Assembly: GCA_035385585.1 (NCBI GenBank)
Contig: DAOOKJ010000011.1
Span: 1 to 12,997 of the forward strand
DNA length: 12,997 nt
Direction: 5' to 3'
From: DAOOKJ01 sp035385585
GTDB taxonomy: Bacteria; Patescibacteriota; Minisyncoccia; UBA6257
Positions 6,046 through 12,997 of this stretch are shown in pieces. A program made the position numbers and the translations under genes. The notes beneath the pieces are model-generated. The model was not told the origin of the DNA and searched no databases. It saw only the letters and a list, made by a program, of their open reading frames with translations. Every line of letters begins with the position of its first letter. Positions within the stretch are counted from its first letter, which is position 1.

Positions 6046-7119
6046 ATGGACCCCACCGAAGAAAAAATTTATTTGAATGGTCTAAATATTCTATATCGGG
6101 ATTCTTATCCGAAGCTGTTTTCTTTTATCAAGGATTATCTTGAACAAGAAAAACTTCCTTCTTTCAAAACTATTTGGCGCTCTTTAACCTATAAAGAAAG
6201 ACAAAAAATCAATTTAGAAAAAGAATGGCAAAAGTTAGAAAAAGAAAAAATTGATTTAATTCCGATTAACTCTTCTCTTTTTCCCTTTCTTTTAAAACAA
6301 ATTCCCTATCCACCCTTGGGCATTTATTTTCAAGGAAATTTAATTTTTGATTTTCCGGCAATCGCGGTTGTTGGCACCAGAAAAGCGAGCCTTTACGGCA
6401 AATTAGTAACAGAAAAAATCGTTAAAGAATTAGTTTTGTGCGGATTTACAATTGTAAGCGGTCTGGCTTATGGAATTGATTCTTTCGTTCATAAAGACAC
6501 CCTCCTAAATAAAGGAAAAACAGTCGCAGTTCTGGCTTCTTCCGTAGATAAAATTACTCCCATTTTTAATAAATCTCTGGCAGCAAAAATACTTCAAGAT
6601 GGCGCCATTGTAAGCGAATACCCATTGCATACTAATGCTCTCAAACAAAATTTTCCTTGGCGAAATAGAATTATTTCCGGATTAAGTCTGGGCACTCTGG
6701 TGATTGAAGCAAAAGAAAAAAGCGGAGCTTTGATTACCGCGAATTTTGCTTTAGAGCAAAATCGTCAAGTTTTTGCCATTCCTGGTTCTATTTTTAATCA
6801 GAATTCCCTTGGCACTAATAATTTAATTAAAAGCGGAGCGAAATTAGTAAATAAAATAGACGATGTTTTAGAAGAACTGCCAATAATTTATCAAGAAAAG
6901 AAACAAAAAGAAAAAAGCGAGTTTCTTAATAAAAGCAATTTTCTTACGGCAAAAGAAAAATTAGTTTTTCAAATATTAAAAGAAGACGAAGGAGTTTGCC
7001 TTGACAAAATTCTAGATTTGACTAATCTTAAAACAAACGAAGCTATGGTAATTTTAACTGAATTGGAATTAAAAGGATTAATTAAAGAAATCAGCCAAGG
7101 AAAATACATTAAAATATAA
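6046..7119 (+). CDS. dprA: DNA processing protein DprA
   Basis: DprA binds incoming single-stranded DNA during natural transformation and loads RecA on it in the cytoplasm. The 357-residue protein has the family's Rossmann-like core: VVGTRKAS at 108-115, SGLAYGID at 138-145 with H149, FPWRNRIISGLS at 203-214, SGALITANFALEQNR at 226-240 and VFAIPGSIFNQNSLGTNNLI at 242-261. A winged-helix-like domain follows at about 296-357. The N-terminal 80 residues are Lys/Glu-rich and diverged from the usual SAM-like region. The chosen ATG fits the family (KIYLNGLNIL is typical near the N-terminus) and the promoter position; a TTG twelve codons upstream is the alternative. It is first in an operon, five bases before topA. 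Presence of DprA fits uptake of DNA, as does the neighbouring PilO-like protein. Confidence 0.93.
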   Translation: MDPTEEKIYLNGLNILYRDSYPKLFSFIKDYLEQEKLPSFKTIWRSLTYKERQKINLEKEWQKLEKEKIDLIPINSSLFPFLLKQIPYPPLGIYFQGNLIFDFPAIAVVGTRKASLYGKLVTEKIVKELVLCGFTIVSGLAYGIDSFVHKDTLLNKGKTVAVLASSVDKITPIFNKSLAAKILQDGAIVSEYPLHTNALKQNFPWRNRIISGLSLGTLVIEAKEKSGALITANFALEQNRQVFAIPGSIFNQNSLGTNNLIKSGAKLVNKIDDVLEELPIIYQEKKQKEKSEFLNKSNFLTAKEKLVFQILKEDEGVCLDKILDLTNLKTNEAMVILTELELKGLIKEISQGKYIKI

Positions 7120-7124
7120 TCCAC

Positions 7125-9221
7125 ATGAATTTAATTATTGTTGAATCGCCAACTAAAGCCCAAACCATTTCTTCTTTTTTAAAAGATGATTTTAAAGTTG
7201 TCTCTTCAAAAGGCCATATCAGAGATTTACCAAAATCGACTCTTGGAATAGATATAGAAAATAATTTTACTCCCCATTATATAATTCCTGTAAAAGCAAG
7301 AAAGACAGTTAATCAACTGAAAAAAGAAGCAAAAAAAGCGAAAAAAATAATTTTAGCCACTGATGAAGATAGAGAAGGCGAAGCAATCGCTTGGCATATT
7401 GCCCAAATTTTGAATTCTGATGAAATTAAAAACTTCGAGCGAATTGTTTTTCACGAAATTACCAAAGAGGCAATTGAAAAAGCCCTCCAAAACCCTCGGG
7501 AAATTGATATCTCTTTGGTTAATGCCCAACAAGCAAGAAGAATTTTAGACAGACTTGTTGGCTATGAACTTTCTCCTTTTCTGTGGAAAAAATTATTTAG
7601 AGGATTATCAGCAGGAAGAGTCCAGTCCCCAGCTTTAAGATTAATTGTTGAAAGAGAAAAAGAAAGACAATCTTTTAAACCAGAAGAATATTACACCCTT
7701 GAAGCGCTTTTTTACAAAGACAAAAAAGACCAAACAACTGCAGCCTTGCTTTTTAAAATCAATGACAAACTGCTCTCAAAGAATGGAATTAAAACTAAAA
7801 GTCAAGCAGAACAAATAAAAAACGAAATAGATAAAAATACCGGCACAGTTTTAGAATTTAAAAAAGAAACTTCAAAGCGTTCGCCTTTGCCTCCTTTTAT
7901 CACTTCAACATTGCAGCAAACTGCCTTTCAACTTTTCCGCTACTCAGCCAAAAAAACAATGCAAATTGCCCAATCGCTTTATGAAGGAAAAAAAATTGGC
8001 GAAGAAACATTTGGTTTAATCACTTATATGAGAACTGACTCTTATCACTTGTCTGAAACAGCCTTAAAAAATTGTCATCAGTTTATTCATCAAAATTTTG
8101 ATAAAATTTACTGGCTTAACACCTTCAGGACTTTTAAATACCGCTCACGGCTCGCTCAAGAAGCCCACGAAGCTATCAGGCCTACTGAACCAAACCTTAC
8201 TCCTGATAAGGTAAAACCGTATTTGAGCAAAGAAGAGTATAATCTTTATGAACTTATCTGGCGGAGATTTATCGCTTCCCAGTTAAAAGAAGCGGAAATA
8301 GAAAGAACAGAGGTTATTATAGAAGTAAAAACAGAAAATAATAAATATTTTTTCAAAAGCACTCTCTCTAAATTAACTTTTGACGGCTTTTTCAAGGTTT
8401 ATCCTTACAATAAACCGAAAGAAATTGAAGGCGGTTTCCCTTCCCTTTTTCCAAGGGACGTGCTTTTTATTAAAGAAATAAATCTTAAACAGCATTTCAG
8501 TCAACCGCCTCCTCGCTACAACGACGCTTCTTTAATTAAAACTTTAGAAAACTACGGCATTGGCCGGCCATCAACTTATGCCCCAATAATAAGCGTTTTA
8601 TTTGAGAGAGGGTATGTTGTCCGCGACGAGAACAAAAGTTTAATGCCAACCGAAATTGGCGTCTTGGTGGCAGATCTGTTAACTCAACATTTTCCCCAAA
8701 TCATTGATTACAATTTTACGTCTTTTTTAGAAGAAGAACTTGATAAAATTGCTCTCTCAAAAACCGATTGGCTCAAAGTAGTTAAAGATTTTTATTTCCC
8801 TTTTAAAAAGAATTTGGAACAAAAATACAGCGAGGTTTCCAAGGAAGATTTTCTGCCAAAAGAAAAAATTGATGAAAAATGTCCATTATGCGGCAATGAC
8901 TTGATAGTTAAATATGGCAAATATGGCAAGTTTATCGCCTGCTCAAATTGGCCAAACTGCAAATACACTAAATCTTTAAATAACAATGAACTTGATTTAG
9001 TATGTCCAATTTGTAAAAAAGGAAAAATAGTTTTAAAAAGAAACAAAAAAGGAAGGTTTTTTTACGCCTGTTCGAAATATCCTGATTGTAATTTTGCCTC
9101 ATCGTTAAAACCAACTGGCGAATTGTGTCCGATCTGCCAAAGTTATCTGGTTGAAACAAAAACAAAAATAAAATGTTCGAACAAGGATTGTTCTTATGAA
9201 CAACCAAAAAAACAAAATTAA
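7125..9221 (+). CDS. topA: DNA topoisomerase I (type IA)
   Basis: Relaxes negative supercoils by cutting one strand through a 5'-phosphotyrosine link. The 698-residue protein starts directly with the TOPRIM domain: VESPTKA (6-12, E7) and the acidic triad in DEDREGE (80-86). RILDRLVGYELSPFLW (139-154) and LSAGRVQSPALR (161-172) are typical core motifs. The catalytic tyrosine is Y301 in ITYMRTDS. The LIKTLENYGIGRPSTYA stretch (470-486) is also diagnostic. The C-terminus holds three four-cysteine zinc ribbons, with cysteines at 586/589/606/612, 627/630/649/655 and 668/671/684/689. The length is normal for the shorter TopA type. It begins five bases after dprA without a visible Shine-Dalgarno, and its last 26 bases overlap the start of rel. 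Confidence 0.97.
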   Translation: MNLIIVESPTKAQTISSFLKDDFKVVSSKGHIRDLPKSTLGIDIENNFTPHYIIPVKARKTVNQLKKEAKKAKKIILATDEDREGEAIAWHIAQILNSDEIKNFERIVFHEITKEAIEKALQNPREIDISLVNAQQARRILDRLVGYELSPFLWKKLFRGLSAGRVQSPALRLIVEREKERQSFKPEEYYTLEALFYKDKKDQTTAALLFKINDKLLSKNGIKTKSQAEQIKNEIDKNTGTVLEFKKETSKRSPLPPFITSTLQQTAFQLFRYSAKKTMQIAQSLYEGKKIGEETFGLITYMRTDSYHLSETALKNCHQFIHQNFDKIYWLNTFRTFKYRSRLAQEAHEAIRPTEPNLTPDKVKPYLSKEEYNLYELIWRRFIASQLKEAEIERTEVIIEVKTENNKYFFKSTLSKLTFDGFFKVYPYNKPKEIEGGFPSLFPRDVLFIKEINLKQHFSQPPPRYNDASLIKTLENYGIGRPSTYAPIISVLFERGYVVRDENKSLMPTEIGVLVADLLTQHFPQIIDYNFTSFLEEELDKIALSKTDWLKVVKDFYFPFKKNLEQKYSEVSKEDFLPKEKIDEKCPLCGNDLIVKYGKYGKFIACSNWPNCKYTKSLNNNELDLVCPICKKGKIVLKRNKKGRFFYACSKYPDCNFASSLKPTGELCPICQSYLVETKTKIKCSNKDCSYEQPKKQN
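9183..9187 (+). promoter_or_regulatory. Shine-Dalgarno of rel inside topA
   Basis: AAGGA stands eight bases before the ATG at 9196, within the last codons of topA. It is the only clear Shine-Dalgarno I find in front of a gene here, and it supports this start and translational coupling. Confidence 0.6.
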
Positions 9222-10938
9222 AAAACAGATTGTTGAGAATTTAGAGTTGAATTTCGGCAAATTAGAAGAAAAAGACAAAGAACTGCTGAAAAAGGCTTTT
9301 GAATGGGTAGAAACTTATCATTCAAATCAAAAACGGTTAACCGGTGAATCTTTTATCAATCATCCTTTAAGAGTCGCTCTGACTCTTTCTTTGATGAAAT
9401 TAGATATAAATTCAGTCATTGGCGGACTGCTGCATGATATCATAGAAGACGGTGGAGTAGAACTTATCTCTCTTAAAAAAAATTTTAATGAAGAAATTGC
9501 TTTTTTGGTGCAAGGGGTAACAAAGATAAGCAGTTTAAATTATAAAGAAACTTTCTCAGATGAAGAAGCGGAAAATTTCCGAAATATGATTCTTTCAATG
9601 AGCAAAGATTTAAGGGTGATTTTGATTAAATTGGCTGACCGTTTAGACAATCTGAAAACTTTGTGGGTTTTGGACAAAAAAACGCAAAAAATCAAGGCCC
9701 TGCAAACTTTAGAAATCCTTGCGCCAATCGCTTATAGACTGGGATTAACAAAAATAGGCGCTCAACTCGAAGATTTATCTTTCCCTTACGCCTATCCTCA
9801 AGAATACAGACTCACTAAAACTTTAAGCGGCAAAAGACAAAAAGAACTGGAAAATTATCTAAAGAAAATAGTCCCTTTAATAGAAAAAGAATTAAAAGAC
9901 AACAATTTAAAACCAATAAATATAAAATATCGGGCGAAACATCTTTATAGCATTTGGCGGAAACTCCAAAAAGAAGATATGGATATCACAAGAATCTATG
10001 ACTTGGTGGCAATAAGAATTATTTTTCAAACGGTTGAAGAGTGCTATTCTGCCTTGGGAGTCATTCATCAGTATTATAAGCCAGTGCCCAACCGCTTTAA
10101 AGATTATATTGCTTTGCCAAAACCAAATGGCTACCGCTCTCTTCATACAACTGTTTTCACCAAAGAAGGAAAAGTATTAGAAATTCAAATCAGAACCCAA
10201 GAAATGGATGAAGAGGCGGAATGGGGCATTGCCGGTTATTGGTTTTATCAACTGCTAAAAGATTCAAAAATTTATAAAAAAAGAAAAGGATTTCAAATTC
10301 CTAGACATCTTAATTGGTTAAATCAAATTAAAAAATGGAAAGATTCTTTTTCTACTTCCAGAGATTTTTTAGAAGCAGTAAAAATTGATTTCTTCAAAAA
10401 TAGAATTTTTGTTTTGACGCCGAAAGGAGACATTATTGATTTGCCCGAAGGAGCGACACCAATTGATTTTGCTTACCAAATTCACAGTGAAATTGGCAAT
10501 CATGCCATAGGCGCCAAAGTCAATGACAAAATTGTTCCGTTAGATTATAAACTTCAGTCAGGAGAAGTGGTGGAAATTATTACTCAGAAAAATAAACTCC
10601 CATCGCCATCCTGGTTAGAATTCGTTAAAATGACTGATACAAAAAAGAAGGTTCAACAAACTTTAAAGAAAACGAAAATTCTTCCTCTTCAGTCAAAAAA
10701 GAATTTTATTTGCCGATTAGAAATTTTAGCGGAAAATAAAGTTGGCCTTTTAGACCTTGTTTCTAATCTCATCGCCAAACAAAACATTAATATTATAGAA
10801 CTTAATGGAAAAACAATTAAAAATAAGGCTTTCTTAACTTTTAAATTAAAAATTAAATATTTTTCTCATTTAGAAACTCTTTTAAAACATCTAAAGCAAT
10901 TAAAAGAAATCAAAGAAATTAAAGTTGATTATCGCTAA
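9196..10938 (+). CDS. rel: Bifunctional (p)ppGpp synthetase/hydrolase Rel, short form
   Basis: Makes and degrades the alarmone (p)ppGpp in the stringent response. The hydrolase HD domain is intact: R47, H56 (INHP), H80-D81, E84-D85, and D148 and N152 in LADRLDNLKT, where D151 replaces the usual His. The synthetase domain has RAKHLYSIWRKL (246-257), D269, the RFKDYIALPKPNGYRSLHTT stretch at 300-319 and E329 in EIQIRT. RFKD is the RXKD motif of bifunctional enzymes, not the EXDD of RelA. A TGS domain covers about 402-462 and an ACT domain about 505-575. At 580 residues it is roughly 150 shorter than usual Rel proteins: the TGS-ACT gap is only about 40 residues, so most of the helical region and the zinc-finger domain are missing, though the PSWLEFVKM start of the helical region remains. 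It is the last gene of the dprA-topA-rel operon and ends convergent with parB. Confidence 0.95.
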   Translation: MNNQKNKIKKQIVENLELNFGKLEEKDKELLKKAFEWVETYHSNQKRLTGESFINHPLRVALTLSLMKLDINSVIGGLLHDIIEDGGVELISLKKNFNEEIAFLVQGVTKISSLNYKETFSDEEAENFRNMILSMSKDLRVILIKLADRLDNLKTLWVLDKKTQKIKALQTLEILAPIAYRLGLTKIGAQLEDLSFPYAYPQEYRLTKTLSGKRQKELENYLKKIVPLIEKELKDNNLKPINIKYRAKHLYSIWRKLQKEDMDITRIYDLVAIRIIFQTVEECYSALGVIHQYYKPVPNRFKDYIALPKPNGYRSLHTTVFTKEGKVLEIQIRTQEMDEEAEWGIAGYWFYQLLKDSKIYKKRKGFQIPRHLNWLNQIKKWKDSFSTSRDFLEAVKIDFFKNRIFVLTPKGDIIDLPEGATPIDFAYQIHSEIGNHAIGAKVNDKIVPLDYKLQSGEVVEIITQKNKLPSPSWLEFVKMTDTKKKVQQTLKKTKILPLQSKKNFICRLEILAENKVGLLDLVSNLIAKQNINIIELNGKTIKNKAFLTFKLKIKYFSHLETLLKHLKQLKEIKEIKVDYR

Positions 10939-12064
10939 AATTTTCTGGATTTTGCTTGGCAGCTAAAAGTTTTTCCATTATTAAATACAGATCTTTTTCA
11001 GAAAAAAATTTTACTTCAATTGCTCCTTTTTCGCCATTCTTTTTAATTTTTACCGGCATCTGAAGAAAACTCTCCAATTTTTCCTTAAATTCTAAAACTT
11101 CCGGTTCTAAATTTGATTCTTTAGAACGGCTTTTATAATTATTTTTAGACGCAATGGTATTTAAATAATGTTGGGCTAACTCTATTGCTTCCCGGCCAGT
11201 TAAATTTTTTGCTAGAATTTCTTTTAAGAAAATCCTCCTTTTTTCCGGATTATTAAATAAAAGAATCGCCCGAGCGTGACCTTCGTTGATTTTTCCTTCC
11301 TCTAAATATTTTTGAGCTTCTAATGGAAGTTGAAGTAATCTTAAAGTATTGGCAATTACTTCCCTTGATTTTGATAATCTTAAAGCCAAAGCCTGCTGGG
11401 TCAAACCATATTCATTTATTAATTTCTGAAAAGCTCGGGCTTTAGAAATAGGATTTAAATCTTCTCTCTGAATATTTTCAATTAGAGCCATCTCTAAATG
11501 ATTTTCTTCAGAAATTTCTTTTTTAATAATCACTGGAACAGTTGGTAAATTTAAAAGTTTTGCCGCTTTGAGTCTTCTTTCACCGGCAATCAGTTGATAA
11601 AAAACAATTTCTCCAGAAGGGGTTTCTTCTTCAATTCTGGTAACAATTAAAGGCTCCAGAATTCCATATTCTCTAATAGAATCTGCTAATTCCTGTATTG
11701 ATTCGTCTTGAAATTTTTTGCGGGGCTGATGAGGATTTGGTTTGATTTTTTCTGGTTCAATATAAAAGATTTTTTCCTCCCTCCCTTCAGAGAAGAGAAA
11801 CTTATCTTGTTGTTTCCTTTCTAATAAATCTCCTTGTTCCTTTTCAATTCTAAAATCTTTCTGAAAATCAGAAGTCAAAGAATCTAACGAAGAAGAATTC
11901 TTTTCTTCTTTTTCTCTAGTCTCTTTTAAATCCTGAGGATAATTTATTAAAGAATCATTAACCTTATCCTCTATTCTTTCCTCTAAACCTCCTGAAGTAG
12001 TTCCTTGTTTTTTAGGAGGAATTAGAGCATTGATTCCCTGACCTAAATTTATATTATCATTCAT
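10919..12064 (-). CDS. parB: Chromosome partitioning protein ParB (Spo0J type)
   Basis: ParB binds parS sites and slides along DNA as a CTP-dependent clamp, working with ParA to segregate the chromosome. The 381-residue protein begins with LGQGINALIPP (7-17), the ParA-stimulating peptide of the family. A long Glu/Lys/Ser-rich linker follows (about 18-97), then the ParB nuclease-like domain with NPHQPRKKF (110-118), GERRLKAAK (161-169, CTP-binding motif) and IENIQRED (195-202). A helix-turn-helix covers about 219-245 (GLTQQALALRLSKSREVIAN), and the C-terminal dimerisation domain about 320-370. The linker is longer than in common ParB proteins, an oddity noted from memory of the family. The ATG lies eight bases inside the end of parA, so the two are coupled. 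Its 3' end overlaps that of rel by 20 bases. Confidence 0.95.
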   Translation of the reverse strand: MNDNINLGQGINALIPPKKQGTTSGGLEERIEDKVNDSLINYPQDLKETREKEEKNSSSLDSLTSDFQKDFRIEKEQGDLLERKQQDKFLFSEGREEKIFYIEPEKIKPNPHQPRKKFQDESIQELADSIREYGILEPLIVTRIEEETPSGEIVFYQLIAGERRLKAAKLLNLPTVPVIIKKEISEENHLEMALIENIQREDLNPISKARAFQKLINEYGLTQQALALRLSKSREVIANTLRLLQLPLEAQKYLEEGKINEGHARAILLFNNPEKRRIFLKEILAKNLTGREAIELAQHYLNTIASKNNYKSRSKESNLEPEVLEFKEKLESFLQMPVKIKKNGEKGAIEVKFFSEKDLYLIMEKLLAAKQNPENFSDNQL

Positions 12065-12869
12065 AGTGGTTTGAAAATGACGGAGAACTGTTCTCCGTTA
12101 CTTTGCTCTCTAAAAGAGAGATTAATTCCTGAGTTAAGTTTTTATATGCTCTGGCGCCACTTGAATTAGAATTATACAGTAAAATTGGTTTGCCAAAAGC
12201 CGGGGCTTGAGCCAAATCAATATTTCTGGGGACAACACTATTAAAAACATAACCCGGAAAATGTCTTAAAATATGTTTTGTCACTAATCTATCTAATTTA
12301 TTCCTTTTATCGTACATTGTCAAAACTGCTCCTAAAATTTTTAAGTCTTTATCTAAGTTTCTTCTTATTAAATCAATGGTTGAAATAAGCTGAGATAATC
12401 CTTCTAAAGCATAAAACTCGGTTTGAATCGGAATTAAAACGTATTCAGAAGCAACTAAACCATTGATTGTCAAAAGCCCCAAAGATGGTGGCAAATCAAT
12501 AATAATATATTGATAATAAGGCACTATTAAAGCCAAAATTTCTTCCAATCTTCTTTCCTTGTTTTCAAAAGAAAGTAATTCCACCTGGGCGCCGATTAAA
12601 TCAGGAGAAGAGGGCAAAACATCCAAGCCAAAAATATCAGTTTTTTGAAGCGCCTCTTTTATTAAACCCTGTTTAATCAAAAGGTGATAAACATTTTTCG
12701 AAAGGTTTTTGTGATTAATTCCCAAACCAGAACTGGCGTTTGCCTGCGGGTCTAAATCAACCAAAAGAGTTCTTCTTCCCAAAGCAGCCAAATACGCTGA
12801 AAGATTAATAGCGGTTGTTGTTTTTCCCACTCCTCCTTTTTGATTGCAAATTGAAATGAGATAGGACAT
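12057..12869 (-). CDS. parA: Chromosome partitioning ATPase ParA (Soj type)
   Basis: A deviant Walker ATPase that forms the nucleoid-bound gradient driving ParB-parS complexes. The 270-residue protein carries KGGVGKTTT at 11-19 (signature K11, Walker A K16), DLDPQANAS at 38-46, and DLPPSLG at 125-131 as the Walker B region. There is no N-terminal DNA-binding domain, as in chromosomal Soj proteins. The ATG at 12869 gives the usual MSYLISICNQ start; an upstream TTG at 12884 adds only five residues. The end is odd: the last residues (about V257-S264) are encoded by a dispersed palindromic repeat also present beside another gene, which seems to have extended the C-terminus so that it overlaps the parB start. 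Confidence 0.96.
   Translation of the reverse strand: MSYLISICNQKGGVGKTTTAINLSAYLAALGRRTLLVDLDPQANASSGLGINHKNLSKNVYHLLIKQGLIKEALQKTDIFGLDVLPSSPDLIGAQVELLSFENKERRLEEILALIVPYYQYIIIDLPPSLGLLTINGLVASEYVLIPIQTEFYALEGLSQLISTIDLIRRNLDKDLKILGAVLTMYDKRNKLDRLVTKHILRHFPGYVFNSVVPRNIDLAQAPAFGKPILLYNSNSSGARAYKNLTQELISLLESKVTENSSPSFSNHYE
12074..12104. repeat. Palindromic dispersed repeat, copy B (within parA)
   Basis: Second copy of the 31-bp repeat. Here the palindrome is longer, 19 bases (12080-12098, ACGGAGAAC-T-GTTCTCCGT). It lies inside the parA coding frame and is translated as part of its C-terminal tail. It differs from copy A at two positions. Confidence 0.6.
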
Positions 12870-12878
12870 AGAATTTAC

Positions 12879-12950
12879 TAGCAACTTACAACTTATAACT
12901 AAACATCAAGTTTTTAATCTTTTATTTTTTATTTATTATTTATTATTATA
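12879..12950 (-). promoter_or_regulatory. Leader and putative promoter of parA-parB
   Basis: On the minus strand a perfect TATAAT stands at 12950-12945. The best -35 is poor: TTAGAA, 18 bases upstream, a 3/6 match. Transcription would begin near 12938 and leave about 70 bases of AT-rich leader. Close to the start codon three heptads follow one another, GTTATAA, GTTGTAA and GTTGCTA (12899-12879), a possible operator. An 8-bp inverted pair (12906-12913 and 12976-12983) brackets the promoter. The flank to 12997 holds no other gene that I can see. Confidence 0.38.
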
Positions 12951-12997
12951 CTCTGAAATTTTCTATTTTTCTAATAAACTTGAAAATAGGAACTAAA

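Noticed and set aside
7116..7124. Possible DnaA box (TAATCCACA) between dprA and topA
   Set aside because: A single near-match with one mismatch, no cluster and no AT-rich unwinding region with dnaA or dnaN nearby; no support for an origin here.
7446..7461. Possible parS half-site (TTTTTCACG) in topA
   Set aside because: Only one half resembles the known parS palindrome, the other does not; no complete parS is visible in the window.

Overview
The window is AT-rich and densely coded, and uses the standard bacterial genetic code: all reading frames are intact and parA ends in TGA. Small proteins, a compact Rel, scarce Shine-Dalgarno sequences, a DUF5684-type membrane protein with cytosolic zinc ribbons and a PilO-like protein away from pilM/pilN together suggest a Patescibacteria/CPR bacterium, perhaps Parcubacteria. 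This assignment rests on gene style, since no rRNA or ribosomal protein marker is present.

Region 1 (1-4788, minus strand) is a cluster of four genes with no firm function. From upstream to downstream they are: a 725-residue secreted and membrane protein (PPC-like domains, a disulfide-rich stalk, DUF5684-like membrane region, four C-terminal zinc ribbons); a 137-residue protein with one N-terminal anchor; a 221-residue multi-zinc-ribbon protein; and a 444-residue soluble protein containing a tandem duplication that looks PH-like. The last three are tightly spaced and probably co-transcribed. I infer a membrane-associated complex linking the cell surface to the cytoplasm. This is the least explained part of the window.

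Region 2 (4789-5971) holds tRNA-Ile(GAU), a stretch of nested inverted repeats without a gene, and a two-gene minus-strand unit: a PilO/GspM-like protein and a 71-residue single-span membrane protein.

Region 3 (5972-10938, plus strand) is a compact operon, dprA-topA-rel, for DNA uptake and processing, supercoil relaxation and (p)ppGpp metabolism. It shares a small divergent promoter region with the PilO-like gene, where the two -35 boxes overlap and both transcripts should have very short leaders or none. The Rel protein keeps both catalytic domains but lacks much of the usual regulatory region.

Region 4 (10919-12997, minus strand) is a chromosomal-type parA-parB (soj/spo0J) pair convergent with rel, with a 20-base overlap and no room for a terminator. 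A 31-bp palindromic repeat occurs twice, once just after the 71-residue gene and once inside the 3' end of parA, where it is translated.
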